Positions 28,401 to 39,724 of a DNA stretch of 64,000 nt are shown here, piece after piece; positions within the stretch are counted from its first letter, which is position 1, and each line of letters opens with the position of its first letter. The position numbers were made by a program, and so were the translations under genes. This stretch comes from Hymenopus coronatus (Eukaryota > Arthropoda > Insecta > Mantodea > Hymenopodidae): contig CM060883.1 in NCBI GenBank assembly GCA_030762935.1, positions 97,786,001-97,850,000 on the forward strand, read 5' to 3'. Below the pieces are notes generated by a model. The model did not search any database. It was not told where the DNA came from and saw only the letters and a program-made list of their open reading frames with translations.

Positions 28401-29077
28401 AATTCCTTAATTGGACACTTGACATATTTAACTGGATGATGTGACTGCCCTTGGAATTCCTTAGTAAGACACTTGACATATTTAACTGGATTATGTGACA
28501 GCCCATGGAATTCCTTAGTTATACACTTACATATTTAACTGGATAATGATACAGTCCATGGAATTCCTTAGTTAGACACTTGACATATTTAACTATATAA
28601 TGTGACGACCCTTGGAATTCGTTATTTAGACACTTGACATATTTAACTAGATAATGTGACAGCCCTTGGAATTCCTTAGTTAGACACTTGACACATTTAG
28701 CTGGACAATGTGACAGCCCTTGGAATTCCTTAGTTAGACTCTTGACATTAGTAACTGGATAATGTGACAGCCCTTGGAATTCATTTTTAACTGGATACTG
28801 TGGCAGCCGTTAGAATTCCTTAGTTGGACACTTGATATATTTAACTGGACTAGTTGACAACCCTTGGAATTCATTGGTTTGACACTTGACATTTTTAAAT
28901 GGATAATTTGACAGCCCTTGGAATTCCTTAGTTAGACACTTGACATATTTAACTGGATAATGTGACAGCCCTTGGAATTCCGTAGTAAGACACTTGACAT
29001 ATTTAACTGGATTATGTGACAGCCCATGGAATTCCTTAGTTAGACACTTACATATTTAACTGGAATATGATACAGTT
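25493..29077. repeat. HOR unit 7, family gamma (3,585 bp)
   Basis: Gamma is marked by CCATACTTAGACACTTC near 25,988, TTGACATTTTTAAC near 27,398, and GTGACGACCC near 28,604 where alpha has GTGACGGCCC. It lacks the beta CTTTATAATG and the alpha CCCTCGG. It is the simplest full unit, without large internal duplications, and makes a useful baseline for the others. Confidence 0.92.
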
Positions 29078-30032
29078 CTTTGAATTTCTTAGTTAGACAC
29101 TTGACATTTTTAACTAGATAATGTGACATCCCTTGGAATTCCTTAGTTAGACACTTGACATATTTAACTGGATAATGTGACAGCCCTTGGAATTCCTTAG
29201 TTAGACACTTGGCATATTTAACTGGATAATGTGACAGCCCTTGGAATTCCTAAGTAAGACACTTGACATATTTAACTGGATAATGTGACAGCCCTTGGAA
29301 TTCCTTAGTTAGACACATGACAAATTTAACTGGATAATGTGACAGCACTTGGAATTCCTTAGTTAGATACTTGACATATTTAACTGGACAATGTGACAGC
29401 CCTTGGAATTTCTTAGTTAGACACTTGTCATATTTAACTAGATAATGTGAAAGCCCTTAGAATTCATTAGTAAGACACTTGACATATTTAACAAGATAAT
29501 GTGACAGCCTTTGGAATTCCATAGTTAGACACTTGACATATTTAACTGGATAATGTGACAGCCTTTGGAATTCCATAGTTAGACACTTCACATATTTAAC
29601 TGGATAATGTGACAGCCCTTGGAAGTCCTTAGTTAGACACTTGACATATTTAACTGGACAATGTGACAGCCTTTGGAATTCCATAGTTAGACACTTGACA
29701 TATTTAACTGGATAATGTGACAGCCTTTGGAATTCCATAGTTAGACACTTCACATATTTAACTGGATAATGTGACAGCCCTTGGAAGTCCTTAGTTAGAC
29801 ACTTGACATATTTAACTGGATAATGTGACAGCCCTTGGAATTCCTTAGTTAGACACTTGACATATTTACCTGGATAATGTGACAGCCCTTGGAATTCTTT
29901 AGTAAGACGCTTGACATATTTAACTGGATAATGTGACATATTTAACTGGATAATGTGACAGCCCTTGGAATTCCTCAGTAAGACACTTGACATATTTAAC
30001 TGGATTATGTGACAGCCCATGGAATTCCTTAG

Positions 30033-30743
30033 TTAGACACTTACATATTTAACTGGATAATGATTCAGTCCTTGGAATTTCTTAGTTAGACACTTGACAT
30101 ATTTAACTAGATAATGTGACAACCCTTGGAATTCCTTAGTTAGACACTTGACATATTTAACTATATAATGTGACTGCCCTTGGAATTCCTTAGTTAGACA
30201 CTTGACATATTTAACTGGATAATGTGACAGCCCTTGGAATTCGTTAGCTAGACACATGACATATTTAACTGGATAATGTGGCAGCCTTTGGAATTCCTTA
30301 ATTAGGCACTTGACATGTTTGACTGGATAAGGTGACAGCCCTTGGAATACCTTATTTAGACACTTGACATATTTAACTGGATAATGTGACTGCCCTTGGT
30401 ATTCCTTAGTAAGACACTTGACATATGAAACTGGATAATGTGGCAGCCCTTGAAATTCCTTATGTAGACACTTGACATATTTACCTGGATAATGTGACAG
30501 CCCTTGGAAGTCCTTAGTTAGACACTTGACATATTTAACTGGATAATGTGACAGCCCTTGGAATTCCTTAGTTAGACACTTGACATATTTACCTGGATAA
30601 TGTGACAGCCCTTGGAATTCTTTATTAAGACGCTTGACATATTTAACTGGATAATGTGACATATTTAACTGGATAATGTGACAGCCCTTGGAATTCCTCA
30701 GTAAGACACTTGACATATTTAACTGGATTATGTGACAGCCCAT
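30033..30743 (-). other. 236-codon open frame of the satellite (not called a gene)
   Basis: This is one of the two longest open frames in the window. It starts out of frame (MGCHIIQLN...), then shifts reading into the 18-residue period SHYPVKYVKCLTKEFQGL through the 22-bp partial duplication. The peptide has no signal peptide, hydrophobic segment or domain I recognise. It exists because 54 is a multiple of 3 and one minus-strand frame of the monomer lacks stops. There is no visible promoter, intron or polyadenylation context, and equivalent regions in other HOR units are broken. I regard it as a repeat by-product, although transcription of satellite is possible. Confidence 0.25.
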
Positions 30744-30822
30744 GGAATTCCTTAGTTAGACACTTACATATTTAACTGGATAATGATTCAGTCCTTGGAA
30801 TTTCTTAGTTAGACACTTGACA
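30100..30822. repeat. 723-bp delta-specific insertion (first copy)
   Basis: Compared with gamma unit 7, unit 8 gains 723 bp here. The first ~400 bp (30,100-30,500) are divergent monomers, including GACATGTTTGACTGGATAAGG, GGAATACCTTATTTAGAC and CCTTGGTATTCC. The rest (from 30,501) repeats sequence from 29,778 onward at offset 723. The divergent part parallels a section found later in every HOR but with fewer monomers and different substitutions. Confidence 0.85.
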
Positions 30823-33800
30823 TATTTAACTATATAATGTGACTGCCCTTGGAATTCCTTAGTTAGACACTTGACATATTTAACTGGATAATGTGACAGC
30901 CCTTGAAATTTGTTAGCTAGACACTTGACATATTTAACTGGATGATGTGGCAGCCCTTGAAATTCCTTAGTTAGACACTTGACATATTAAACTGGATAAT
31001 GTGAAAGCCTTTGGAATTCCTTAATTAGGCACTTGACATATTTGACTGGATAATGTGACAGCCCTTGGAATTCCTTAGTTAGACACTTGACATATTTAAC
31101 TGGATAATGTGACTGCCCTTGTTATTCCTTAGTAAGACACTTGACATATTTAAGTGGATAATGTGACAGCCCTTGGAATTCGTTAGCTAGACACTTGACA
31201 TATGAAACTGGATAATGTGGCAGCCCTTGAAATTCCTTAGGTAGACACTTGACATATTTATCTGGATAATGTGACAACCCTTTGAATTCTTTAGTCAGAC
31301 ACTTGACATATTTAACTGGATAATGTGACATATTTAACTGAATAATGTGACAGCCCTTGGAATTCCTTAGTTACACACTTGACATATTTAAGTAGATAAT
31401 GTGACAGCCCTTGGAAATCCTTAGTTAGATACTTGACATGTTTAACTAGATAATGTGACAGCCCTTGGAATTCCTTACATAGACACTTGCCATATTTAAC
31501 TGGATAATGATTCAGTCCTTGGAATTCCTTAGGTAGACACTTGCCATATTTAACTAGACAATGTGACAACCCTTGGAATTCCTTAGTTAGACACTTGACA
31601 TATTTAATTGGACATTGTGACAGAACTTGGAATTCCTTAGTTAGACACTTGACATATTTAACTGGATAATGTGACAGCCCTTGGAATTCCTTAGTTAGAC
31701 ACTTGACATTTTTAACTGGATGATGTGACAGCCCTAGGAATTCCTTACTTAGACACTTGACATATTTAACTAGATAATGTGATGCCCTTAGACTTCCTTA
31801 GTAAGACACTTGACATATTTAACTGGATAATGTGATAGCCCTTGGAATTCCTTAATAAGACACTTGACATATTTACCTGGATAATGTGACAGCTCTTGGA
31901 ATTCCATAGTTAGACACTTGACATATTTAACTAGATAATGTGACTGCCCTTGAAGTTCCTTAGTTAGACACTTGACATATTTAACTGGACAATGTGACAT
32001 CCCTTGGAATTCCTTAGATAGACACTTGACATATTTACCTGGATAATGTGACAACCCTTGTAATTCCTTAGTTAGACACTTGACTTATTTAACTAGATAA
32101 TGTGACAGCCCTTGGAATTCCTGAGTTTGACACTTGACATATTTAACTAGACAATGTGACAGCCCTTGGAATTCCTTAGTTAGACACTTGACATATTTAC
32201 CTGGATAATGTGACAGCCCTTGGAATTCTTTAGTAAGACACTTGACATATTTAAATGGATAATGTGACAGCCCTTGGAATTCATTAGGTAGACACCTGAC
32301 ATATTTAACTGGACAATGTGACAGCCCTTGGAATTCCTTAGTAAGACACTTGACATATGTAACTGGACTATGTGACAGCTCATGGAATTCCTTAGTTAGA
32401 GACTTACGTATTTAACTGGATAATGATACAGTCCTTGGAATTTCTTAGTTAGACACTTGACATATTTAACTAGATAATGTGACAGCCCTTGGAATTCCTT
32501 AGCTAGACATTTGAAATATTTAACTATATAATGTGACTGCCCTTCGAATTCCTTAGTTAGTCACTTGACATATTTATCTAGATAATGTGACAGCCCTTGG
32601 AATTGCTTAGTTAGACACTTGACATATTTAACTGGATAATGTGACAGCCCTTGGAATTCGTTAGCTAGACACTTGACATATTTAACTGGATAATGTGGCA
32701 GCCCTTGGAATTCCTTAATTGGACACTTGACATATTTAACTGGATGATGTGACTGCCCTTGGAATTCCTTAGTAAGACACTTGACATATTTAACTGGATT
32801 ATGTGACAGCCCATGGAATTCCTTAGTTATACACTTACATATTTAACTGGATAATGATACAGTCCATGGAATTCCTTAGTTAGACACTTGACATATTTAA
32901 CTATATAATGTGACGACCCTTGGAATTCGTTATTTAGACACTTGACATATTTAACTAGATAATGTGACAGCCCTTGGAATTCCTTAGTTAGACACTTGAC
33001 ACATTTAGCTGGACAATGTGACAGCCCTTGGAATTCCTTAGTTAGACTCTTGACATTAGTAACTGGATAATGTGACAGCCCTTGGAATTCATTTTTAACT
33101 GGATACTGTGGCAGCCGTTAGAATTCCTTAGTTGGACACTTGATATATTTAACTGGACTAGTTGACAACCCTTGGAATTCATTGGTTTGACACTTGACAT
33201 TTTTAAATGGATAATTTGACAGCCCTTGGAATTCCTTAGTTAGACACTTGACATATTTAACTGGATAATGTGACAGCCCTTGGAATTCCGTAGTAAGACA
33301 CTTGACATATTTAACTGGATTATGTGACAGCCCATGGAATTCCTTAGTTAGACACTTACATATTTAACTGGAATATGATACAGTTCTTTGAATTTCTTAG
33401 TTAGACACTTGACATTTTTAACTAGATAATGTGACATCCCTTGGAATTCCTTAGTTAGACACTTGACATATTTAACTGGATAATGTGACAGCCCTTGGAA
33501 TTCCTTAGTTAGACACTTGGCATATTTAACTGGATAATGTGACAGCCCTTGGAATTCCTAAGTAAGACACTTGACATATTTAACTGGATAATGTGACAGC
33601 CCTTGGAATTCCTTAGTTAGACACATGACAAATTTAACTGGATAATGTGACAGCACTTGGAATTCCTTAGTTAGATACTTGACATATTTAACTGGACAAT
33701 GTGACAGCCCTTGGAATTTCTTAGTTAGACACTTGTCATATTTAACTAGATAATGTGAAAGCCCTTAGAATTCATTAGTAAGACACTTGACATATTTAAC

Positions 33801-34340
33801 AAGATAATGTGACAGCCTTTGGAATTCCATAGTTAGACACTTGACATATTTAACTGGATAATGTGACAGCCTTTGGAATTCCATAGTTAGACACTTCACA
33901 TATTTAACTGGATAATGTGACAGCCCTTGGAAGTCCTTAGTTAGACACTTGACATATTTAACTGGACAATGTGACAGCCTTTGGAATTCCATAGTTAGAC
34001 ACTTGACATATTTAACTGGATAATGTGACAGCCTTTGGAATTCCATAGTTAGACACTTCACATATTTAACTGGATAATGTGACAGCCCTTGGAAGTCCTT
34101 AGTTAGACACTTGACATATTTAACTGGATAATGTGACAGCCCTTGGAATTCCTTAGTTAGACACTTGACATATTTACCTGGATAATGTGACAGCCCTTGG
34201 AATTCTTTAGTAAGACGCTTGACATATTTAACTGGATAATGTGACATATTTAACTGGATAATGTGACAGCCCTTGGAATTCCTCAGTAAGACACTTGACA
34301 TATTTAACTGGATTATGTGACAGCCCATGGAATTCCTTAG

Positions 34341-35051
34341 TTAGACACTTACATATTTAACTGGATAATGATTCAGTCCTTGGAATTTCTTAGTTAGACA
34401 CTTGACATATTTAACTAGATAATGTGACAACCCTTGGAATTCCTTAGTTAGACACTTGACATATTTAACTATATAATGTGACTGCCCTTGGAATTCCTTA
34501 GTTAGACACTTGACATATTTAACTGGATAATGTGACAGCCCTTGGAATTCGTTAGCTAGACACATGACATATTTAACTGGATAATGTGGCAGCCTTTGGA
34601 ATTCCTTAATTAGGCACTTGACATGTTTGACTGGATAAGGTGACAGCCCTTGGAATACCTTATTTAGACACTTGACATATTTAACTGGATAATGTGACTG
34701 CCCTTGGTATTCCTTAGTAAGACACTTGACATATGAAACTGGATAATGTGGCAGCCCTTGAAATTCCTTATGTAGACACTTGACATATTTACCTGGATAA
34801 TGTGACAGCCCTTGGAAGTCCTTAGTTAGACACTTGACATATTTAACTGGATAATGTGACAGCCCTTGGAATTCCTTAGTTAGACACTTGACATATTTAC
34901 CTGGATAATGTGACAGCCCTTGGAATTCTTTATTAAGACGCTTGACATATTTAACTGGATAATGTGACATATTTAACTGGATAATGTGACAGCCCTTGGA
35001 ATTCCTCAGTAAGACACTTGACATATTTAACTGGATTATGTGACAGCCCAT
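34341..35051 (-). other. 236-codon open frame, copy in unit 9 (not called a gene)
   Basis: Copy of the open frame in unit 8 at offset 4,308. The predicted peptide is identical, which is explained by the recent tandem duplication of the delta unit and does not by itself indicate selection on protein sequence. Confidence 0.25.
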
Positions 35052-35130
35052 GGAATTCCTTAGTTAGACACTTACATATTTAACTGGATAATGATTCAGT
35101 CCTTGGAATTTCTTAGTTAGACACTTGACA
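34408..35130. repeat. 723-bp delta-specific insertion (second copy)
   Basis: Same insertion as in unit 8, carried into unit 9 by the 4,308-bp tandem duplication. It retains the rare variants GGATAAGGTGAC, GGAATACCTT and CCTTATGTAGAC. Confidence 0.85.
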
Positions 35131-35619
35131 TATTTAACTATATAATGTGACTGCCCTTGGAATTCCTTAGTTAGACACTTGACATATTTAACTGGATAAT
35201 GTGACAGCCCTTGAAATTTGTTAGCTAGACACTTGACATATTTAACTGGATGATGTGGCAGCCCTTGAAATTCCTTAGTTAGACACTTGACATATTAAAC
35301 TGGATAATGTGAAAGCCTTTGGAATTCCTTAATTAGGCACTTGACATATTTGACTGGATAATGTGACAGCCCTTGGAATTCCTTAGTTAGACACTTGACA
35401 TATTTAACTGGATAATGTGACTGCCCTTGTTATTCCTTAGTAAGACACTTGACATATTTAAGTGGATAATGTGACAGCCCTTGGAATTCGTTAGCTAGAC
35501 ACTTGACATATGAAACTGGATAATGTGGCAGCCCTTGAAATTCCTTAGGTAGACACTTGACATATTTATCTGGATAATGTGACAGCCCTTTGAATTCTTT
35601 AGTCAGACACTTGACATAT

Positions 35620-36309
35620 TTAACTGGATAATGTGACATATTTAACTGAATAATGTGACAGCCCTTGGAATTCCTTAGTTACACACTTGACATATTTAAG
35701 TAGATAATGTGACAGCCCTTGGAAATCCTTAGTTAGATACTTGACATGTTTAACTAGATAATGTGACAGCCCTTGGAATTCCTTACATAGACACTTGCCA
35801 TATTTAACTGGATAATGATTCAGTCCTTGGAATTCCTTAGGTAGACACTTGCCATATTTAACTAGACAATGTGACAACCCTTGGAATTCCTTAGTTAGAC
35901 ACTTGACATATTTAATTGGACATTGTGACAGAACTTGGAATTCCTTAGTTAGACACTTGACATATTTAACTGGATAATGTGACAGCCCTTGGAATTCCTT
36001 AGTTAGACACTTGACATTTTTAACTGGATAATGTGACAGCCCTAGGAATTCCTTACTTAGACACTTGACATATTTAACTGGATAATGTGATAGCCCTTGG
36101 AATTCCTTAATAAGACACTTGACATATTTACCTGGATAATGTGACAGCTCTTGGAATTCCATAGTTAGACACTTGACATATTTAACTAGATAATGTGACT
36201 GCCCTTGAAGTTCCTTAGTTAGACACTTGACATATTTAACTGGACAATGTGACATCCCTTGGAATTCCTTAGATAGACACTTGACATATTTACCTGGATA
36301 ATGTGACAA
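35620..36309 (-). other. 229-codon fused open frame in unit 9 (not called a gene)
   Basis: In other units this stretch is split into an 88-codon and an 85-codon frame by a 53-bp monomer (GTGATGCCC instead of GTGACAGCCC). Unit 9 has lost that monomer, so the two frames join into twelve or so 18-residue repeats. The change looks like a chance outcome of monomer deletion; nothing in the flanks suggests a functional gene. Confidence 0.25.
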
Positions 36310-37640
36310 CCCTTGTAATTCCTTAGTTAGACACTTGACTTATTTAACTAGATAATGTGACAGCCCTTGGAATTCCTGAGTTTGACACTTGACATATTTA
36401 ACTAGACAATGTGACAGCCCTTGGAATTCCTTAGTTAGACACTTGACATATTTACCTGGATAATGTGACACCCCTTGGAATTCTTTAGTAAGACACTTGA
36501 CATATTTAAATGGATAATGTGACAGCCCTTGGAATTCATTAGCTAGACACCTGACATATTTAACTGGACAATGTGACAGCCCTTGGAATTCCTTAGTAAG
36601 ACACTTGACATATGTAACTGGACTATGTGACAGCTCATGGAATTCCTTAGTTAGAGACTTACGTATTTAACTGGATAATGATACAGTCCTTGGAATTTCT
36701 TAGTTAGACACTTGACATATTTAACTAGATAATGTGACAGCCCTTGGAATTCCTTAGCTAGACATTTGAAATATTTAACTATATAATGTGACTGCCCTTC
36801 GAATTCCTTAGTTAGTCACTTGACATATTTATCTAGATAATGTGACAGCCCTTGGAATTGCTTAGTTAGACACTTGACATATTTAACTGGATAATGTGAC
36901 AGCCCTTGGAATTCGTTAGCTAGACACTTGACATATTTAACTGGATAATGTGGCAGCCCTTGGAATTCCTTAATTGGACACTTGACATATTTAACTGGAT
37001 GATGTGACTGCCCTTGGAATTCCTTAGTAAGACACTTGACATATTTAACTGGATTATGTGACAGCCCATGGAATTCCTTAGTTATACACTTACATATTTA
37101 ACTGGATAATGATACAGTCCATGGAATTCCTTAGTTAGACACTTGACATATTTAACTATATAATGTGACGACCCTTGGAATTCGTTATTTAGACACTTGA
37201 CATATTTAACTAGATAATGTGACAGCCCTTGGAATTCCTTAGTTAGACACTTGACACATTTAGCTGGACAATGTGACAGCCCTTGGAATTCCTTAGTTAG
37301 ACTCTTGACATTAGTAACTGGATAATGTGACAGCCCTTGGAATTCATTTTTAACTGGATACTGTGGCAGCCGTTAGAATTCCTTAGTTGGACACTTGATA
37401 TATTTAACTGGACTAGTTGACAACCCTTGGAATTCATTGGTTTGACACTTGACATTTTTAAATGGATAATTTGACAGCCCTTGGAATTCCTTAGTTAGAC
37501 ACTTGACATATTTAACTGGATAATGTGACAGCCCTTGGAATTCCGTAGTAAGACACTTGACATATTTAACTGGATTATGTGACAGCCCATGGAATTCCTT
37601 AGTTAGACACTTACATATTTAACTGGAATATGATACAGTT

Positions 37641-39724
37641 CTTTGAATTTCTTAGTTAGACACTTGACATTTTTAACTAGATAATGTGACATCCCTTGGA
37701 ATTCCTTAGTTAGACACTTGACATATTTAACTGGATAATGTGACAGCCCTTGGAATTCCTTAGTTAGACACTTGGCATATTTAACTGGATAATGTGACAG
37801 CCCTTGGAATTCCTAAGTAAGACACTTGACATATTTAACTGGATAATGTGACAGCCCTTGGAATTCCTTAGTTAGACACATGACAAATTTAACTGGATAA
37901 TGTGACAGCACTTGGAATTCCTTAGTTAGATACTTGACATATTTAACTGGACAATGTGACAGCCCTTGGAATTTCTTAGTTAGACACTTGTCATATTTAA
38001 CTAGATAATGTGAAAGCCCTTAGAATTCATTAGTAAGACACTTGACATATTTAACAAGATAATGTGACAGCCTTTGGAATTCCATAGTTAGACACTTGAC
38101 ATATTTAACTGGATAATGTGACAGCCTTTGGAATTCCATAGTTAGACACTTCACATATTTTACTGGATAATGTGACAGCCCTTGGAAGTCCTTAGTTAGA
38201 CACTTGACATATTTAACTGGACAATGTGACAGCCTTTGGAATTCCATAGTTAGACACTTGACATATTTAACTGGATAATGTGACAGCCTTTGGAATTCCA
38301 TAGTTAGACACTTCACATATTTAACTGGATAATGTGACAGCCCTTGGAAGTCCTTAGTTAGACACTTGACATATTTAACTGGATAATGTGACACCCTTGG
38401 AATTCCTTAGTTAGACACTTGACATATTTAACTGGACAATGTGACATCCCTTGGAATTCCTTAGATAGACACTTGACATATTTACCTGGATAATGTGACA
38501 ACCCTTGTAATTCCTTAGTTAGACACTTGACTTATTTAACTAGATAATGTGACAGCCCTTGGAATTCCTGAGTTTGACACTTGACATATTTAACTAGACA
38601 ATGTGACAGCCCTTGGAATTCTTTAGTAAGACACTTGACATATTTAAATGGATAATGTGACAGCCCTTGGAATTCCTTAGTAAGACACTTGACATATGTA
38701 ACTGGACTATGTGACAGCTCATGGAATTCCTTAGTTAGAGACTTACGTATTTAACTGGATAATGATACAGTCCTTGGAATTTCTTAGTTAGACACTTGAC
38801 ATATTTAACTAGATAATGTGACAGCCCTTGGAATTCCTTAGCTAGACATTTGAAATATTTAACTATATAATGTGACTGCCCTTCGAATTCCTTAGTTAGT
38901 CACTTGACATATTTATCTAGATAATGTGACAGGCCTTGGAATTGCTTAGTTAGACACTTGACATATTTAACTGGATAATGTGACAGCCCTTGGAATTCGT
39001 TAGCTAGACACTTGTCATATTTAACTGGATAATGTGGCAGCCCTTGGAATTCCTTAATTGGACACTTGACATATTTAACTGGATGATGTGACTGCCCTTG
39101 GAATTCCTTAGTAAGACACTTGACATATTTAACTGGATTATGTGACAGCCCATGGAATTCCTTAGTTATACACTTACATATTTAACTGGATAATGATACA
39201 GTCCATGGAATTCCTTAGTTAGACACTTGACATATTTAACTATATAATGTGACGGCCCTTGGAATTCGTTATTTAGACACTTGACATATTTAACTAGATA
39301 ATGTGACAGCCCTTGGAATTCCTTAGTTAGACACTTGACATATTTAGCTGGACAATGTGACAGCCCTTGGAATTCCTTAGTTAGACTCTTGACATTAGTA
39401 ACTGGATAATGTGACAGCCCTTGGAATTCATTTTTAACTGGATACTGTGGCAGCCGTTAGAATTCCTTAGTTGGACACTTGATATATTTAACTGGACTAG
39501 TTGACAACCCTTGGAATTCATTGGTTTGACACTTGACATATTTAAATGGATAATGTGACAGCCCTTGGAATTCCTTAGTTAGACACTTGACATATTTAAC
39601 TGGATAATGTGACAGCCCTTGGAATTCCGTAGTAAGACACTTGACATATTTAACTGGATTATGTGACAGCCCATGGAATTCCTTAGTTAGACACTTACAT
39701 ATTTAACTGGAATATGATACAGTT
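37641..39724. repeat. HOR unit 10, delta/beta chimera (2,084 bp)
   Basis: It starts as a third delta unit and then, at 38,394, switches to the tail of a beta unit matching unit 4 from about 15,225. The junction monomer reads GTGACACCCTTGG, two bases shorter than the usual GTGACAGCCCTTGG. The beta tail lacks the ATTAGCTAGACACCTGAC monomer, as in unit 4, and lacks one further monomer near 38,620. This unit marks the left edge of the displaced large duplication. Confidence 0.9.

Larger units (their letters stand above)
15225..29671. repeat. Large duplication, copy A (about 14.4 kb)
   Basis: This segment, from the tail of unit 4 to the head of unit 8, matches 38,395-52,787. The offset is 23,170 at the left edge and 23,116 after one monomer is lost in the right copy near 38,620. 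Landmark positions at 16609, 20191, 25493 and 29078 each recur exactly 23,116 bp later. It contains one alpha, one expanded beta and one gamma unit. Confidence 0.9.
29078..33385. repeat. HOR unit 8, family delta (4,308 bp)
   Basis: It resembles gamma but is 723 bp longer, owing to an insertion between about 30,100 and 30,820. The insertion combines divergent monomers with a second copy of nearby sequence. It also has CTTTAGTAAGACGC near 29,895 where other units have CTTTATTAAGACGC, and a repeated GCCTTTGGAATTCCATAG pair (29,509-29,740). Unit 9 is its direct tandem copy at offset 4,308. Confidence 0.92.
29078..37640. repeat. Tandem delta pair (period 4,308 bp)
   Basis: Units 8 and 9 repeat with offset 4,308, and a third incomplete copy starts at 37,641. 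Shared rare variants (GGATAAGGTGAC, GGAATACCTT, CCTTATGTAGAC and TGACAGCACTTGG) occur in both. Most of these are not seen elsewhere in the window. Visible differences are the 53-bp loss in unit 9 and a few single bases, such as GTGACAACCCTTTG in unit 8 near 31,272 versus GTGACAGCCCTTTG in unit 9. Confidence 0.9.
33386..37640. repeat. HOR unit 9, family delta (4,255 bp)
   Basis: Near-identical tandem copy of unit 8, including the 723-bp insertion. It differs by exactly 53 bp: the short monomer with GTGATGCCCTTAGAC, present in unit 8 near 31,780, is missing at about 36,060-36,080. Its loss removes a frame shift and fuses two minus-strand open frames into one of 229 codons. Confidence 0.92.
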
